Shown: piece after piece, positions 30,761-44,747 of the stretch
Numbering within the stretch: position 1 is the stretch's first letter
Layout: each line of letters starts with the position of its first letter
Assembly: GCF_002127325.2 (NCBI RefSeq)
Contig: NC_035437.2
Location: 156,771,880 to 156,835,879 of the forward strand
DNA: 64,000 nt
From: Helianthus annuus
Taxonomy: Eukaryota; Streptophyta; Magnoliopsida; Asterales; Asteraceae
Reading direction: 5' to 3'
Made by a program: the position numbers and the translations under genes
Notes under the pieces: model-generated
What the model saw: the letters and a program-made list of their open reading frames with translations, nothing else
Told to the model about the DNA's origin: nothing
Database searches by the model: none

Positions 30761-30880
30761 TGTGTGGTGGGGGGGTAGTTTTTTTTAGGTTTTGGGTGGT
30801 GTAGAGAGTTTGTTTTGTTGTGTTCACATTGGTTCTCGCAGTTCTCGCAATAAAGGTGGTTCTCGCATGAACCCTAACCT
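30427..30880. mobile_element. Mutator-type MITE
   Basis: Long inverted ends. The left end has TGAACCACCC, GCGAGAACCAATATGAACAC and AACC. The complement of the right end has TGCGAGAACCACC and GCGAGAACCAATGTGAACAC. It is inserted in a TATATA tract, so the target duplication cannot be fixed. Confidence 0.7.
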
Positions 30881-30884
30881 ATAT

Positions 30885-31757
30885 ATATAACTTACTTGGT
30901 TATTATTATGATAATAATAATTATTTTATTTTAATAATAGTTATTTTTATATGATACTAGTTATTATATAGTTTATATTTGATATATTAAATAAAAAAGT
31001 TATGTATACTAGTTTAATCCTCACAGTTCTAGTCAAAATCAGTGGGTTAAGTTGGAGCTAGAAGAAGCTACTCGGAAATTCTTTAAAAAGTTCTTTTGTG
31101 TTTGTATGTATATAAATGTTTTTATTTTATTTTATGATTATTGGATATGTGTGTGTAGAATGTTTCTTATCTTTATTATTATAAGAATTACAATTTACAT
31201 TCAAATAATGACAACTAAATTAGTCGCCATTTATTTTGCTATGATGTGTCAACAAAAATTCTTAATGTGACATGATATGGCACCGCATTGACTAATGACT
31301 GATGATGTAGAACAAGATCTTGAATTTTTTATATAAACTAGTATATTCCACGTTTTTTAGTGGTATCAACGTAGTATAGTGTTTACGTTAGGTATAGTTT
31401 TATAAGAAGAAAAAAAAGTAATTGTATATAAGTTTAAAGACTGTATAATAAGTTTAGCATTTTATTTTGCGCTTACGACGATATCACTGCAGTAGTACAG
31501 GTAGTCGATGTAGCCATCAAAGAAAGGGAAAGAAATTAACTTTTTTGAAGTTTAAATGAGAAGTTTATTAAAATGAATGAGGTGTAAACAAAAATGTGAA
31601 GTAAAAGCCAAAAATAGGAAAATAAAGTAAAGGCGGCCATGTGGCAACCTATAAGTGGATAAAATGACTGGTGAGACACAAAGAGTTGCTAATTAATATA
31701 TTAACATATATTAACATGCACGTTCTAGCGATATCAATATAGTATTCGCACCCAATA
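30885..31757. other. AT-rich spacer, no gene seen
   Basis: No supported coding, RNA or repeat features apart from AT-rich composition. Confidence 0.5.
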
Positions 31758-33002
31758 TCTATACTATCTATTAAAGGAGGTTAGATGATGACATAGAAAT
31801 GCCTACGTGTCAACTTCTCAGCTATGCCACGTAGTCCTTGCTGATGTCATAATTTCGATTTATTTATTATATATAAATATTAAATTAAAATCTGGTTATT
31901 TAATATATAGAAACTATATTTTTTAGGAGGCAAATTTGAATTACATGGGGAGTTGTATGGGCATTTAATGCATATCAGTAATCAAATCAAACTCTCTCTT
32001 TCTTTTCAATTCAAACTCTCTCTTTCTTCTCAATTCAACCGAGATTGAGTTCTCTCTTTGTTTTCTCTTCAAACCTGTCCTTCTTCTCTCTTCTCACTTC
32101 TGGCGATTTCTAGGGTTTCTCTTTCTTCTTTATTCAAAAAGCTTCAAGTTGAAGAATGTATTCGGCAAAGAAGTCCGATGGTTCTGTCACTCGGCTATGA
32201 TAATCTCAAAAGTCTTTTACCAGTTGATTTTGGCATGGCAATGATGGCGGATGGTAGGGTTTGACCTGCAACCCACCTTGCAGCCATGATTTCTGGTAGA
32301 TCTGAGCCACATCGTTTTGTTGTACTTTTCGAGTCTTGGCTTTCTTGAAGCCATCTTCATCAATTTAGTGAAACCCTAACCGCCGTCACCATAGGTTTCT
32401 GATGATAATACCTGAAACGGCAAACCCTGGTCACCACTTGGGGTGTGACTGTTGACTATCGCTGTGGTGATTGAAATCCTATTCTTCTGCATGTGTGCGA
32501 CTGTTGACTATCGTTGTGGTGGTTATCGTTGTGGTGACTATCGCTATGGCTCTGTTTCTGGTCTGGAGATGTCTGGTGGCCTAATAGGAGCTGGCTGGAA
32601 ATGCTGCAAGAGACAACAAGATGAGTTCTCTTTCAAACCCTAGGTTATCTCGGTTCCATTCCGAAAACGTTCCGCCTGTTGGTTTCGTGCAAGGAAGTTA
32701 CAGGATTGGAAACTTCTGTAGATCCGCATGTTAAGGTATGGGTTAAGTGATTGATTTGTGTGTTTATGTTTTTTAGATACTGTATTTGGAACAGGAGTTG
32801 ATTCTTGCGAAATTTGTTAGGTTGGTTGACTGCAGGATCTGGATATGTTTAAATTTCTGTTGATTATTTTTCAGAATTCGAGTTTACAGTGTTTGTTAGG
32901 AGATGTTTTGACCGAATTTGAGTGTGAAAATAAGTCTAATTTCATTATTCTTTTGTATTATATGAGTTGAAACTTGAAACTGTGTATTGTTATTGTTCAC
33001 AG

Positions 33003-33265
33003 CTTTCTGTTGAAAGGCTGAGTTCCATGAAGAAATACGTTTTTGGATCGGGTTCTGGTCAGGTAACTACAAATAATCTGCTCTATACATTTTGTGTTGT
33101 GCTACTGTTTTTTTTTTAATTTTTGTTGGTGATACGCTGATACAGGTGTTGGTGACAGCTATTGTGGTGGAATTAGTTGCTTATATTGTATGCGGACTGC
33201 CAGGACCTGCTGCAATTGTCATCGGTAATGGGTTGGCATTATCTTCTACACCAGTTGTCGTTCAT
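33003..33265 (+). pseudogene. KEA K+ efflux antiporter gene fragment captured by the Helitron
   Basis: Exon 33003-33062 encodes LSVERLSSMKKYVFGSGSGQ and ends at CAG followed by GTAACT. The next exon starts at 33146 after TACAG and encodes VLVTAIVVE, then CGLPGPAAIVIGNGLALSS. I recognise this as the membrane antiporter core of plastid KEA1/KEA2-type K+/H+ exchangers (from memory of the family). Only about 60 of the roughly 1,100 or more residues are present, so it cannot encode a transporter. Substitutions such as VVE and TPVVVH where the family has VVG and TAVVLQ suggest relaxed constraint. Genomic introns show it was captured as DNA, as expected for a Helitron. Confidence 0.72.
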
Positions 33266-33734
33266 ATAATAATTTATGTCTCATATTGTTTAGGGTTTTT
33301 ATATTTTGTGTATATATATTGATTTGTGTGTTTGATTTTGGGTGTGGTTCAGTGTTTGTTATGGTTTAGGGTGATGATGTGAGTTAGAGGATGAGCTCGA
33401 TTTGCCTACGTGTCACGTTCTTAGCTATTAATGGTAGATTAGAGGATGACTTCTGTTGAACAGCATATGCCATGTTTCAACTTTTGACTTGATTTTCGTA
33501 GTCGGTTAGAAGTCAGTTTGGTTTTTCGTTAGTGTAAATTGCAAGGTACTCGATTTGTTTTGTTTATTCAAGTTGCAAGCTATATTATTTTGGCAAGGAT
33601 ATCTAAAGGAAACTATTATGGAACTGTTAGGTTTATTAAGTAAATAAAGCAACCAACGTACTTTTGATATAAATAAAAATTATACGGATTTGACTATTCG
33701 GACCAATGTTAACAAACGATCTCTCTTTTTTTAG

Positions 33735-33824
33735 GTTCTGGCTGCTCTTGGAACAGAGTATTTTGAGAACCTTCTTCCTGACATTATACGTAATTGCTCT
33801 CATCCCAATGCACTGTGTGTGATG
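33735..33824 (+). pseudogene. GCN1-like exon captured by the Helitron
   Basis: A 30-codon exon bounded by TTTTTTTAG and GTAAGT encodes VLAALGTEYFENLLPDIIRN followed by CSHPNA. It resembles a HEAT-repeat segment of the eIF2-kinase activator GCN1 (ILITHYIA in Arabidopsis). The next piece (33905-34005, LKSLAEEFWSSLRNGAHRS) is not recognised and may come from a third gene. Non-functional fragment. Confidence 0.55.
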
Positions 33825-34094
33825 GTAAGTATCATTTTCTGTTTACATTTTGAGATAAAACACATCATAATGGACTCATTTGAAATGTCGTTACTAATAA
33901 GTTGAAGTCACTTGCAGAGGAATTTTGGTCCTCATTGAGGAATGGGGCACATCGTTCCAAAGCTTTGTCTCATTATTTTGAACTTCCAGTTATCAAGTTT
34001 GCTTGTTTTTTTTTTTTTGTAATTAGATTTCTTTATATTTGGATCACTTTTGTAATTAGATTTCTATCTATATTTTATTTTATATATTTTTACT

Positions 34095-34200
34095 CTATTA
34101 AAGGAGCTTAGATGATGACATAGAAATGCCTACGTGTCAACTTCTCAGGTATGCCACGTAGTCCTCGATGATGTCATAATTACGATTTATTTATATATAT
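34095..34200 (+). repeat. Second copy of the Helitron 5' region
   Basis: CTATTAAAGGAGCTTAGATG followed by ATGACATAGAAATGCCTACG repeats the sequence at 31767-31870 with few changes. It suggests a nested or end-duplicated Helitron. Confidence 0.75.
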
Positions 34201-34907
34201 AAAAATATATTTATATAATCTGATATTATTTATTATGAAAAAAGTATTGTTTTTTAGGAGCCAAATTTTGAAATGAATAGGTAGTTGTGGAATGGGCATT
34301 TTTAATGTTTGTTAGCTTGAGCTATGTGTTTATTTTACTTTCATTACTAAATTATTTTACTTTCATGTGTTTAGGGATTGCACGTCCAGCCAACAGTTAA
34401 TGGATTTTATCCATGAGCAATTGATAATCGATAAGTTTGAGATAAGTCATGTTGCCCTTTAAATTACATCAGGTTAGATGTGATGTTGTTTTAAATGTTT
34501 TGTTTTATCTCAAATCAATTAAATTGATCAAATTAAATTTTAAAGAGGTTAATTATGTAACGGTTTCAATTCAGGATTCTATTAAGGGAGATTATAGGAT
34601 GACCTCGATTTGCCTACGTGTCACGTTCTTAGCTATTAAGGAAGAGAGGAAGACACAAAGGATGTGTCAAACACAGTTTAGATGATATAGGTTCAAGGTA
34701 ATAAGAAGAAACCCTCTGTTGTAGAAGCAACCAGTGAGAGTGTTTTGGTGGAAAACGTGGAGGGGTCGCTGACGTTGTCGAGGGTTATCAGGAAATGCTA
34801 AGTGATAGCATTTCCTGACAACCCTCGACAATGTCACCGACCCTTCCACAAAATTTCATTAAAACATTCTCACTGGTTGCTTCTACAACAGAGGGTTTCT
34901 TTTTGTT

Positions 34908-36290
<1,383 letters not shown>

Positions 36291-37217
36291 ATATATATGT
36301 TTTGCAACTGCACCATGAATGACCTTCGCCGACGTTGTGTTGGTGATTAAGGTTTTGAAAAGGGATCGTGTATAATTGATGTCACATCTATACAAGAAAA
36401 TGGATTTTGCAAAATGTCAGAGATGCCTAATTAGCTAGGATTCGAGGACGTCGGTAAATTTTTCAAGAATTTGTTTTTTCATAAAGGTTTCATCTTTTTT
36501 CAAGAATTTGTTTTTCATAAAGGTTTCATCTTTTTTGGTACATAAAGGTTTTCGCCTGAAGATGTAGAAAGGTTTGTTTGTTCTTAATCGTGATTGGTAA
36601 TTTCAAGAATTTGTTTTTCATAAAGGTTTTATCTTTTTTGGTTGGTTTTGTTTATGGTGATGATTTTTGTTTTGATGTAGATGATGTTTATAGAATTCAA
36701 TGTTGTTTGTTTGTTTTTCATTCAGTTTACTTTTCTCTTAAACCTGTTTTGATGATAACAGCAATTTGCTGATTACGATGACGGTTAGTTTCATAAGCAA
36801 CAAACTGGTGTACACATGTGGAGCTGCGGTGCAACACTTCAAGGTTGGTAGCATATAACTAACTATTTGTGTTTTGTTTTTTTTTTTTTTTTGGAACATT
36901 TTGTTTGCTTTTATGTTATAAGATTTTTAATGTGTTAATACAGCGAAGAAGCGGAATAACAATACAATTGACACCACATTAAACAGACTGGAGAACAATT
37001 CTTCAGGAAAAACCAGTTAGTGCATTCAGAAGTTAGTAATCTGAATTATGGATTGTTATTAAAATGGTTGTAAATTCGTTCTTTGTTGTTAGGTGATATT
37101 GAGATTCTTGAATCAGTGAGAATTCGGTGCCATATAATTAAGTACAGGTTATACTTCACGGTTTTTCAATCTCTTTGCAGCCGGATAGGTGGCTTTGCGA
37201 GGTATGAAAAAAAAATT

Positions 37218-37502
37218 GATAAATTTAGGGAAAATGTGATTGAAAGGTGATAACGCAATAGTGGAGGATCTAATTCTATAGCTTCGATAAATTCAGTTGT
37301 GTTTTCAAATAATGCTTCCTAGATGTTTGAAGACCGACAAATGTCCAATGAAGCAGTACTGTGGACATTTGTTGTTCTTTGTCGGTTTTCAAACATCTAT
37401 GAACCATTATTTGAGAACACCCTTGCATTTATTGGAGCTGTAGAATTAGATCCTCTATTGTTGGGTTATCATCTTTCAAACCCATTTTCCCTAAATTTAT
37501 CG
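37218..37502. repeat. Second long inverted repeat, arms about 130-140 bp
   Basis: Arms 37218-37347 and 37362-37502, with a 14-base loop. GATAAATTTAGGGAAAATG on the left mirrors CATTTTCCCTAAATTTATC on the right, and ATGTCCA/TGGACAT flank the loop. The ORF at 37323-37547 is read through the fold and is not supported. Confidence 0.85.
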
Positions 37503-38285
37503 TTTTTGTTTTTCATGCAGGGATATAATTTGTTTTTTAGTATTTGACCGTGGATGATGACCCATGTTTAAGGATGCTTTATGTTTCAGAATATACCAAG
37601 ATTGCTTCTTGGTTATCATAAGGTTAAATTTTAAATTAATATGGTCTCATTTGTTAATAAGCTTATAATTATTCTTAAGCCATCATATTCTTTTTGTGAG
37701 GTCTCATTGCATCTAATCAAAGCAACAACCATTGAGCCATCACATTCTTTCCATTTACATCTCAGGTAACGGTTTTCCTTAATACATCTTGAAACTTAGA
37801 TGGTTTTATATGATTTTTCAATTACATTATGTTGAAACTTACTGGATAGTAATTGTCAATTTTAGGTAGGTTGGGGTTTGAAATCAAGAAATTCAACGCC
37901 ACTTGCAGATATGGTTTCAAGGTCAATATGGAATTGAAACAGAGACAGAGGACTTTTGTTTCTGAATGTTTTGTAGCTTCACTTATGACTTATAAAATTT
38001 GAAATTCTCAATTCATAATTATAATGCGAATGTGATGTTCTTGCAATTATTTACTCACATCAGATTTTACATATAGATGTAGGAAAAAACTTTGCACATT
38101 ATAAACTACTAAGTTTATTTCTATATCAAACATGTACACTAATACTTACTCTCTTTAACATTGTTTTATAAAGATATGTAACTAAACACAAAGAATTTAA
38201 ATAATATATTATAATATGTTTTTTAGTATTTGATTCCGATCGTTATTAAAACAAACCCGTGTATTCACACGGGTGTACACCTAGT

Positions 38286-38661
38286 AGTTGTAAAAGAAGA
38301 AAAAATAACTGTATTTAAGTTTAGAAGCTGTATGATAACTTTAGTATTTACCCTTTGGTATTTTTGTAAATAAAAGAAGAAAATACCTTTAATTTAGTTT
38401 ATAGACTATATGATAACTTTAGTATTTTACTCTGTGCATTACAACACTTTCAGTCAGTCAGTACTAGCAATCAATATAGTCATCAAAGATAATAATTGGT
38501 GTAAAGTAGACTATGAATAACCTTTGTTGTTTAAAAAATGAGGACGCCTTTTATCTAATTATTGATTTTGTAATAAAAACTACAAGTCTTTCAATATGTT
38601 TATTTTTTTAATATTCTATAACTAAAACCAACAAAATCAAACCACATATGTGTCACATAAT
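38286..38661. other. Spacer, no gene seen
   Basis: AT-rich. TATGATAACTTTAGTATTT recurs at about 38330 and 38412, a small duplication. Confidence 0.45.
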
Positions 38662-39040
38662 TAGGGATGGCAATCGAACCTGATGAGTAAATCCGAAATC
38701 CGATACATTTGGAACATGTTTGGGGTTGGGTAATCAGGTTTGGGATTAGTTTTATTTTTTCGTGGGTTTGGGACGGCTTTAGGATTTGGTGATATATTCG
38801 TTAACTTATCCAATTACCCGATAAAGTGTACCCTTTTGCCCGATTATATACCTGATATAATTTCTTTATTTTTTAGTATGTATATATATGATACATCAAT
38901 TATTGGCATATACTATTTTTGTCATCTATTCATATGAGTATTTTTATATACATTTTAGTATTTTATTTATATACATTGTAGATATCTGTTATACTTTTAT
39001 ATATCTGACGGATATTGGGTCGGGTAAACCCAACGGATAA
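38662..39040. mobile_element. Truncated hAT-type MITE
   Basis: Begins TAGGGATGGCAATCGAACC like the MITE at 3900-4474 and shares CAATTACCCGATAAAGTGTA. The right terminus is missing. Confidence 0.65.
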
Positions 39041-39141
39041 ATTTTTTCAGTGACATTTTCCTGTGCTTGGATTTCTATCCACTAAACTCTGTATGTTGCA
39101 TTGACTTTTAAAAAATGGCACATTAACTACTCAGTAGTTTG

Positions 39142-42100
39142 TTAAGAGCATTTGAATCTAACACAAATAGGAATAGTTCTTGTGATAGCTTTTTTAGCCT
39201 TACAATAACCTCGAAGACGCTTTTCATCGATCGTTCCAAATCCTGTAAGTTTCACCCCATACGCTTCCATTCTGCGTATGTCTCGTGGTATCGGTGATTG
39301 CCACAAGCCGTCCCACCACCCGGGAGGAAGAACCGGAGTGAGTGCACACTGGTTCGGCTGGCTATGACAACTTAACTGACCCGCAAATCGGTTCCAAACA
39401 TGACCCCACCCGACTTGATTTTGTAACCCTCCGCGCAAAAGGTTGTTCTGAAAACTGCTGATGAATGAAAAATTTGCAGGATCGCCATGATCTTGATCTG
39501 AAATTTTCAAGAAACATTAGTTCTTTCGAAGTTTATATAATCATATTTAACATGCTAGTTATTTGGAAAACTCAAGAAACAAACCCTTTTTGGTCGACCC
39601 AACTCGATCCGTTCTTAAAATTATAGATTTTGACCCGAACCCTTTTGTCCATCAGACCTGGGGGTGTCAATCGTGTTGGGTTGGGTTGGCGGTTGAATTT
39701 TTCAACCCGAACATGACCCATATTTTATGTGTCAAAAACATTTAAATCGGGTAATCCGAACATGACCCATTTAACTCATCTATCTAAACGTGTCAAATGG
39801 GTTGACACTTGACAGGTACTAGTCAAGTTGTAAGCATGTTTTATGGATTGGTGGGTTGTAAAAAAAAAAAGTTAAAGAGCCGATATGTTCAATTAGATGG
39901 GTTAAACATGTCAACCCCAACACAATCCAATTTATTAAACAGGTCAACCCAAGCACGACATGTTCATTAAACAGGTTACTTATGAGAACCCAAAACCTGA
40001 TTATTTTCATGTCGTGTTTCGGGCCGCCTCTAGTTTGACTTGCCCAATTTTCCACCTCGAGTACGGGCTAAAAGAAACATGAAAAAGGATCTTTAGAGTG
40101 AACACTTTCAAGAACTATTGGCAGATTTGATTACCAAGTTGATAACTTGCCGCTAATGCTGCGATAAGTTGTGCATAAGTGGTCCCTACACGTCTTTGGG
40201 CACCCGTAATTACAGCGTGTGTTGCCCGCGAGGCCAAAAAGAAGTCAACGAAAGCAACCCACCTAGGTGCAGGCCCCCAGTCTCTCGCTCTAAAAGCGGC
40301 ACCCACGCTACCACCCGAAATGTTCCCTCTAAACTTCTTGTACTCAAAATGAAGAACCTAACAATGAATCATTCAATATTAATAATGAAAAACAAACTAA
40401 ACCTTAAACCTGTCATATATTAATGGGGTTTTAAATTTATAATGTTTGACTAACAAAAACGTACCTCCGTAAATCCATGAAGTTTCGGCATGAGGTCGTT
40501 AACAAGGGACGGAGTATCGGAGACCAATACAACACGGGGTTGTTGGATTCCCGCAATAGTGGTTTTGATGCAATTCAAAACCGCATTGACTGCCCTAGGA
40601 GACCTATAAGCATGGAGTAAAACTTGTTACAAAACGTAAAGACTAAAGACTAAATCAACATATCGGTGAACCCGAATGCATATAGTGAAAGTTTATCTCA
40701 AGTAAAAAAAGATGTCAATTGAACACCCCTACCCGTTAGAGAGGAGTAAAACAATGTTTAAAATGATTAAATATATTTTGAAACGAGCTGGCTCGGCTCA
40801 GCTCGGCTCGAAAACAAAACAAGCTTTTTTTCAAGCGAGTTTCGAGCGAGCCTTGAGCCGTGAACGTTTTGAACACCCCTACCCGTTAGAGACAATATAT
40901 TTTGAAACGACCCATTCATAAGTAAATGATTATTAAGATTGTAAATTCTTGAAGTACCTATTCATGAGCATGCGCATATGCACCGCAAGATGAGGATCAC
41001 GGCCTCCATCAATAACCGAATTAACAGCGTTTTGAACATCAGGTGAAGGCGATATCATCACCCTTAGCAGCTCGCCAATTACATTCGGTCTAGAACGAAG
41101 AACTTCAGTGTTGCCAAACAATGCAGAAGCCGATTTCTTCATTTGAACGTGTATATTCTTTAAGAAAAACTGCATTGCCACAGCATCTGTGGTACCTTTA
41201 AACCTGGTACGGCGCGTTTAAAATCACTATTATCATCGGTTTATCTAATTATGATATAATCAGTTCATCCAAACATTAAATATTACCATATAATCGGTTG
41301 CTTCCACTTTTTCCAGTTACCGCAAAGTACATTTGTTTCCGAAGGCTTCTCAAAATCATCAACCCTCATAATAAGATGCCGCCCGAACGTTCCTACACAG
41401 TCGTTCTTTTTCCATAATTGTTTCACTTCTTTTAAAGTAAACGAGAAATTGGCATACGTTATATAGTCCCCGAATGGATACTTGCCCCTGATAAACACGA
41501 ATCGAGAAGTAAGTACTTGTTTTTTTAATTTTCAGAAATATGTATGAGTCGGGTCAATCGGGTAAATTTAAAAAATAAATAAAATGAAAACGGGTTGAAC
41601 AAAGCGGTCGAAAATCACCCAACCATTGTGACCCGTTATAGTAAATGTTACATTTCAACTATGTTGACCAAATACCAACCCACACACCGTTTGCCACCTC
41701 TAGAGTTAGTTATATCTAAAGATTAAGAAAAAGAAAGAACCAATATGCCTCGTTTGACCAATAATCAGTGAGCGATTTAGCATAATGCTGAGCGCCGCAG
41801 CTGTTAAGATCTTGTACATTTCATTCCCGAATCCAGCCTCTGAAGCTTTGCCCATCACAAAGTTCTGCTTGCAGAACTGGTCGGGAGATAGTAAACGAAC
41901 CCGTGAAGCTCCTAATATACCAATTAATAGTATCAATATCAGTTACAAATTTAAGTTAAAACATATAAAGATTCATATTCTCAACTCACAAGCCTTTTGT
42001 ATGTGTACAACATATACATATTTCCAGTTTTTATTACGGGCCGACTGTCGGGCCCGAATCAAGCTTGTGTTGTAAACACATAATTTTGATAAAGATTATC

Positions 42101-43178
42101 GAAATCGCGAACCGGGCTGAGTTTTAGTGTACATTTTGGAGCTATTAAAGTGCGAATCGAACCTATACCAACTATAACATCCATGTTTTGAGTTGCCCAA
42201 GTGGACACGGCCCAGTGGGTCACCCATCCTAGTACCACTCCCATTTGAGCACGATTAACTGTAAAGTTCTCCTCTCGTCCACAGTCAATGTGTCCAAAGC
42301 GCGTTGGTAATATTTGAAGCAGTGACGGTCCGCAACATTTCAAAAATTTCTTTTCTATAGGGGCAGCGAAATAAAAAAAAAACGTCAATTTTTTTCCAAA
42401 ATTTACACTACCGCCAAAACATCAAGAGGTCCCGCCCCTGATTGGAGGTCCAGTATTCCTTATAAACCCAACATCTCTCCCCTCTATAGCTATCTATAGC
42501 TGATGTGATGCGAGATTTGCCTAGGGTGTTACACCAACCGTATGAGCTTAGCCTACCCGTAACTTTCTTACAAAAACTCACGGGACCATCAATACCCTAC
42601 CTACTAACCACTGGGATCAACTCAGGGGCGGACCTAAAAAAAAAAAAAAAAGAGATTTAGTGTATTTTATAGGGCAAAATCCCGATCGCACTTGAAAATT
42701 TGGTTAAACCTTTCGTCCGCACCCTAGAAAATATTTCCTGGGTGGGTCTGGATCAACTAAACCGCACCTTGCGGGCCCAAACCAGTGAAAGCAAGATTCG
42801 AACCAATATATAATTAACAAAAACAATTAAAAAAAACATGAACAGTTAAATAAAAAAAATGTGAACAATCTCTATACCTTGAATCTCAAAATGATTTCTA
42901 ATCAATTCACGAAGTCTCAACGTTTCTTTCCAAGAATCCCCACCACCAAACGGATCAACCGCTTCTTTTCCCATCTCCTCCACGGTGGCACAACTAGGTG
43001 CAGGTTTCTCCGGTGTATAGTGCAGCTCCGGTGGTGGCAGCACGGTGGTTCCGGCGGGGAGATCACCGCCGGTGAAGATGGTGAGTAGTAGTAATCCTAA
43101 AAGGGTGCATATTAAGCAAGAAAAGATTAAAGTTTTTGGTGAGATTAGTAGACTTTGATGATGTCTTCTTAATCTCAT
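39142..43178 (-). CDS. Type II membrane protein, fucosyltransferase-like, seven exons
   Basis: Exons (minus): 42878-43178, 41749-41911, 41287-41487, 40958-41203, 40465-40603, 40135-40357 and 39142-39497. They join in phase into 542 codons with no stop. Residues 14-37 (TLIFSCLICTLLGLLLLTIF) form one membrane anchor after a basic N-terminus, the Golgi type II pattern. Conserved blocks: GFGNEMYKIL (127-136), MRVDDFEKP (195-203), HMRMLMNR (297-304), RDWGPAPRWVAFVDFFLASR (around 375-394) and RVGTTYAQLIAALA (406-419). GFGN plus a following NRSLII strand resembles the first motif of plant xyloglucan-type fucosyltransferases, so a Golgi glycosyltransferase role is plausible but unproven; I recall this as a conserved, largely uncharacterised plant family. 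Intron 2 has a GC donor (CGAG|GCATAT). Several introns carry MITE pieces. The only full-length host gene here. Confidence 0.85.
39655..40040. mobile_element. MITE-like insertion in the last intron of the membrane-protein gene
   Basis: Starts GGGGGTGTCAATCGTGTTGG and is filled with GACCCATTT/AAATGGGTT and GGTCAACCC words. The complement of its right end, GAGGCGGCCCGAAACACGAC, is a weak inverted match. A similar piece (ACCGTTTGCCACCTCTAG end) lies in intron 2 at about 41530-41702. Confidence 0.5.
40717..40912. repeat. Duplicated segment in intron 4 around GAGC-rich MITE sequence
   Basis: GAACACCCCTACCCGTTAGA occurs at 40721 and 40871, each followed by ATATATTTTGAAACGA. The sequence between them holds GCTCGGCTC words of the hAT MITE family seen at 57706-58016. 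Confidence 0.6.
42320..42440. mobile_element. Small hAT MITE in intron 1 of the membrane-protein gene
   Basis: Ends CAGTGACGGTCCGC and, complemented, CAGGGGCGGGACCTC. An imperfect 8 bp duplication flanks it (ATTTGAAG/ATTGGAGG). The ends match the larger hAT element at 47059-48287. Confidence 0.65.
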
Positions 43179-43496
43179 GTTTGAAGTTGAAGAATTAAGG
43201 AAAGAAAAAATATATATTTTTCTAAGATGGAAATAAATTATGAGGTAATTTAGATTAGATTTGAATGATTGTGGGGAAAGGTATCGTGTTACGAGGTGGT
43301 CGTGTCGTGTGTGAAACAGTGAAAGTACACTGGTGACAGAAGTGTCTTTTTCTTGTATTTTTTGGGCCAGCCCATAAAGCCCAATTTTCTAAGGGAGAGG
43401 GTATTCAAATTGAGCCTTTGGCCACTTGTAGTACTTTAGTCCGGCCCAGTTAATGTTTTTCATTTTCTACTGAGAAGAAATTGTTTTGTAGTAAAA
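43179..43496. other. Upstream region of the membrane-protein gene
   Basis: Should hold the 5' UTR and promoter of 39142-43178. An AT-rich stretch AAATATATATTTTT at about 43207-43220 is the nearest TATA-like sequence. No firm element. Confidence 0.35.
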
Positions 43497-43535
43497 CTAG
43501 TTGTATGTCCCGCCCGCGTTGCGGGACGCTAAGCC
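43497..43535 (-). mobile_element. Helitron-type 3' terminus, minus strand
   Basis: On the minus strand: GTCCCGC, 7-base loop, GCGGGAC, then ATACAA and CTAG (43497-43500). The perfect 7 bp stem with the CTAG end identifies a Helitron whose body extends to the right. Confidence 0.65.
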
Positions 43536-43699
43536 AAATATTTCTAAGTTTCATAATATGTACATATGTATTTTAGTTACTTGTACATACCACTTATAAC
43601 ACGATCTCAACAAAAAATACATCGAGTCAAACAATTAAACCAAAACATTACCATAGTTTTGCTAAAAGGAAAAGAAACTAAAGCGATGGCAAACCTATA

Positions 43700-44545
43700 A
43701 TTTTGAGTTGGGGGCAAAATAGTAATTTGTCAGAAACAATGACCGAGTGTTAGATACCTGCTTGACACAAAAGTTAAATTGAATCAACCAAGTAAAATAA
43801 AAACTACTATAGTTTTGCCAAAAAAAAAAGGAAGAAAAAACCTAAAACGATGGCAAGAATACAAATTTGAACTAAGAGCAAAATCGCAATTTTTAGCTGG
43901 GGACAAAGCATAATTTTATTTTGAACTAAGGGCAAAAGCGTAATTTTGAACTCAAGGCGAAATCATAATTTTTGAAAAGGGGGTAAAACCACATTTTTGA
44001 ACTCACTGCAAATTCGTAATTTTGAGATAGGAAAAAAGAAACTAAAACGATGGCAAGACTACAAACTTTAAATGGGGCAAATTTGTAAATTTTTAAATAA
44101 GGGCAAAATCATAATTTTAAACTTAGTGCAATTTCGTAATTTTAAGCTTAGGGGGGCAAAACTTTAATTTTATTTTGAAGTGGGGCAAAATCATAATTTT
44201 GAACTAAAGGCAAAATTGTAATTTTTGGCTGAGGGCAAAAATAAAATTTTATTTTGAACTGAGGACAAAATCGTAATTTTGAACTCATGGAGAAATCGTA
44301 ATTTTTTAAAAGGGGGCAAAATCATATTTTTTTAACTGAGGGCAAATCGTAATTTTGAGCTAGGGGAAAAACATAATTTTATTTTAAATGGGGCAAGATC
44401 GTAATTTTAAACTGTGGATAAAAGCGTAAATTGGTTAGACCAACGGATATACATACATCAAAATCACGGGCAAGATCGTAATTTTAAACTGTGAATAAAA
44501 GCATAAATTGGTTAGACCAACGGATATACATACATCAAAATCACT
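43700..44545. repeat. Degenerate tandem repeat with GGGCAAAATCGTAATTTT words
   Basis: About 20 diverged units of 35-50 bp built from GGCAAAATC(G/A)TAATTTT and GAACT(A/G)AGGGC. A nearly exact 70 bp duplication at the end carries ATAAAAGC, then TTGGTTAGACCAACGGATAT. Confidence 0.75.
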
Positions 44546-44747
44546 AAACCACGTATACTATTGATGATGCTCAATTGTAGTTATATATTAAGCTTAAAAA
44601 AAATTGGGGCAGCCATCGTTTTTAACAAATAGGGTGACAGGACTATTGCCTCTCATCTGTTTTGTATATGTTGGATAATAATGCACAACAAATCGTTGAA
44701 CATCATATATATGCTTTTTAAGGATTGGTAAGTCCCTTTGAGGATAT

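Noticed and set aside
34449..34685. Plus-strand ORF of 78 codons in the Helitron
   Set aside because: Spans junctions of Helitron pieces and has no recognisable domain.
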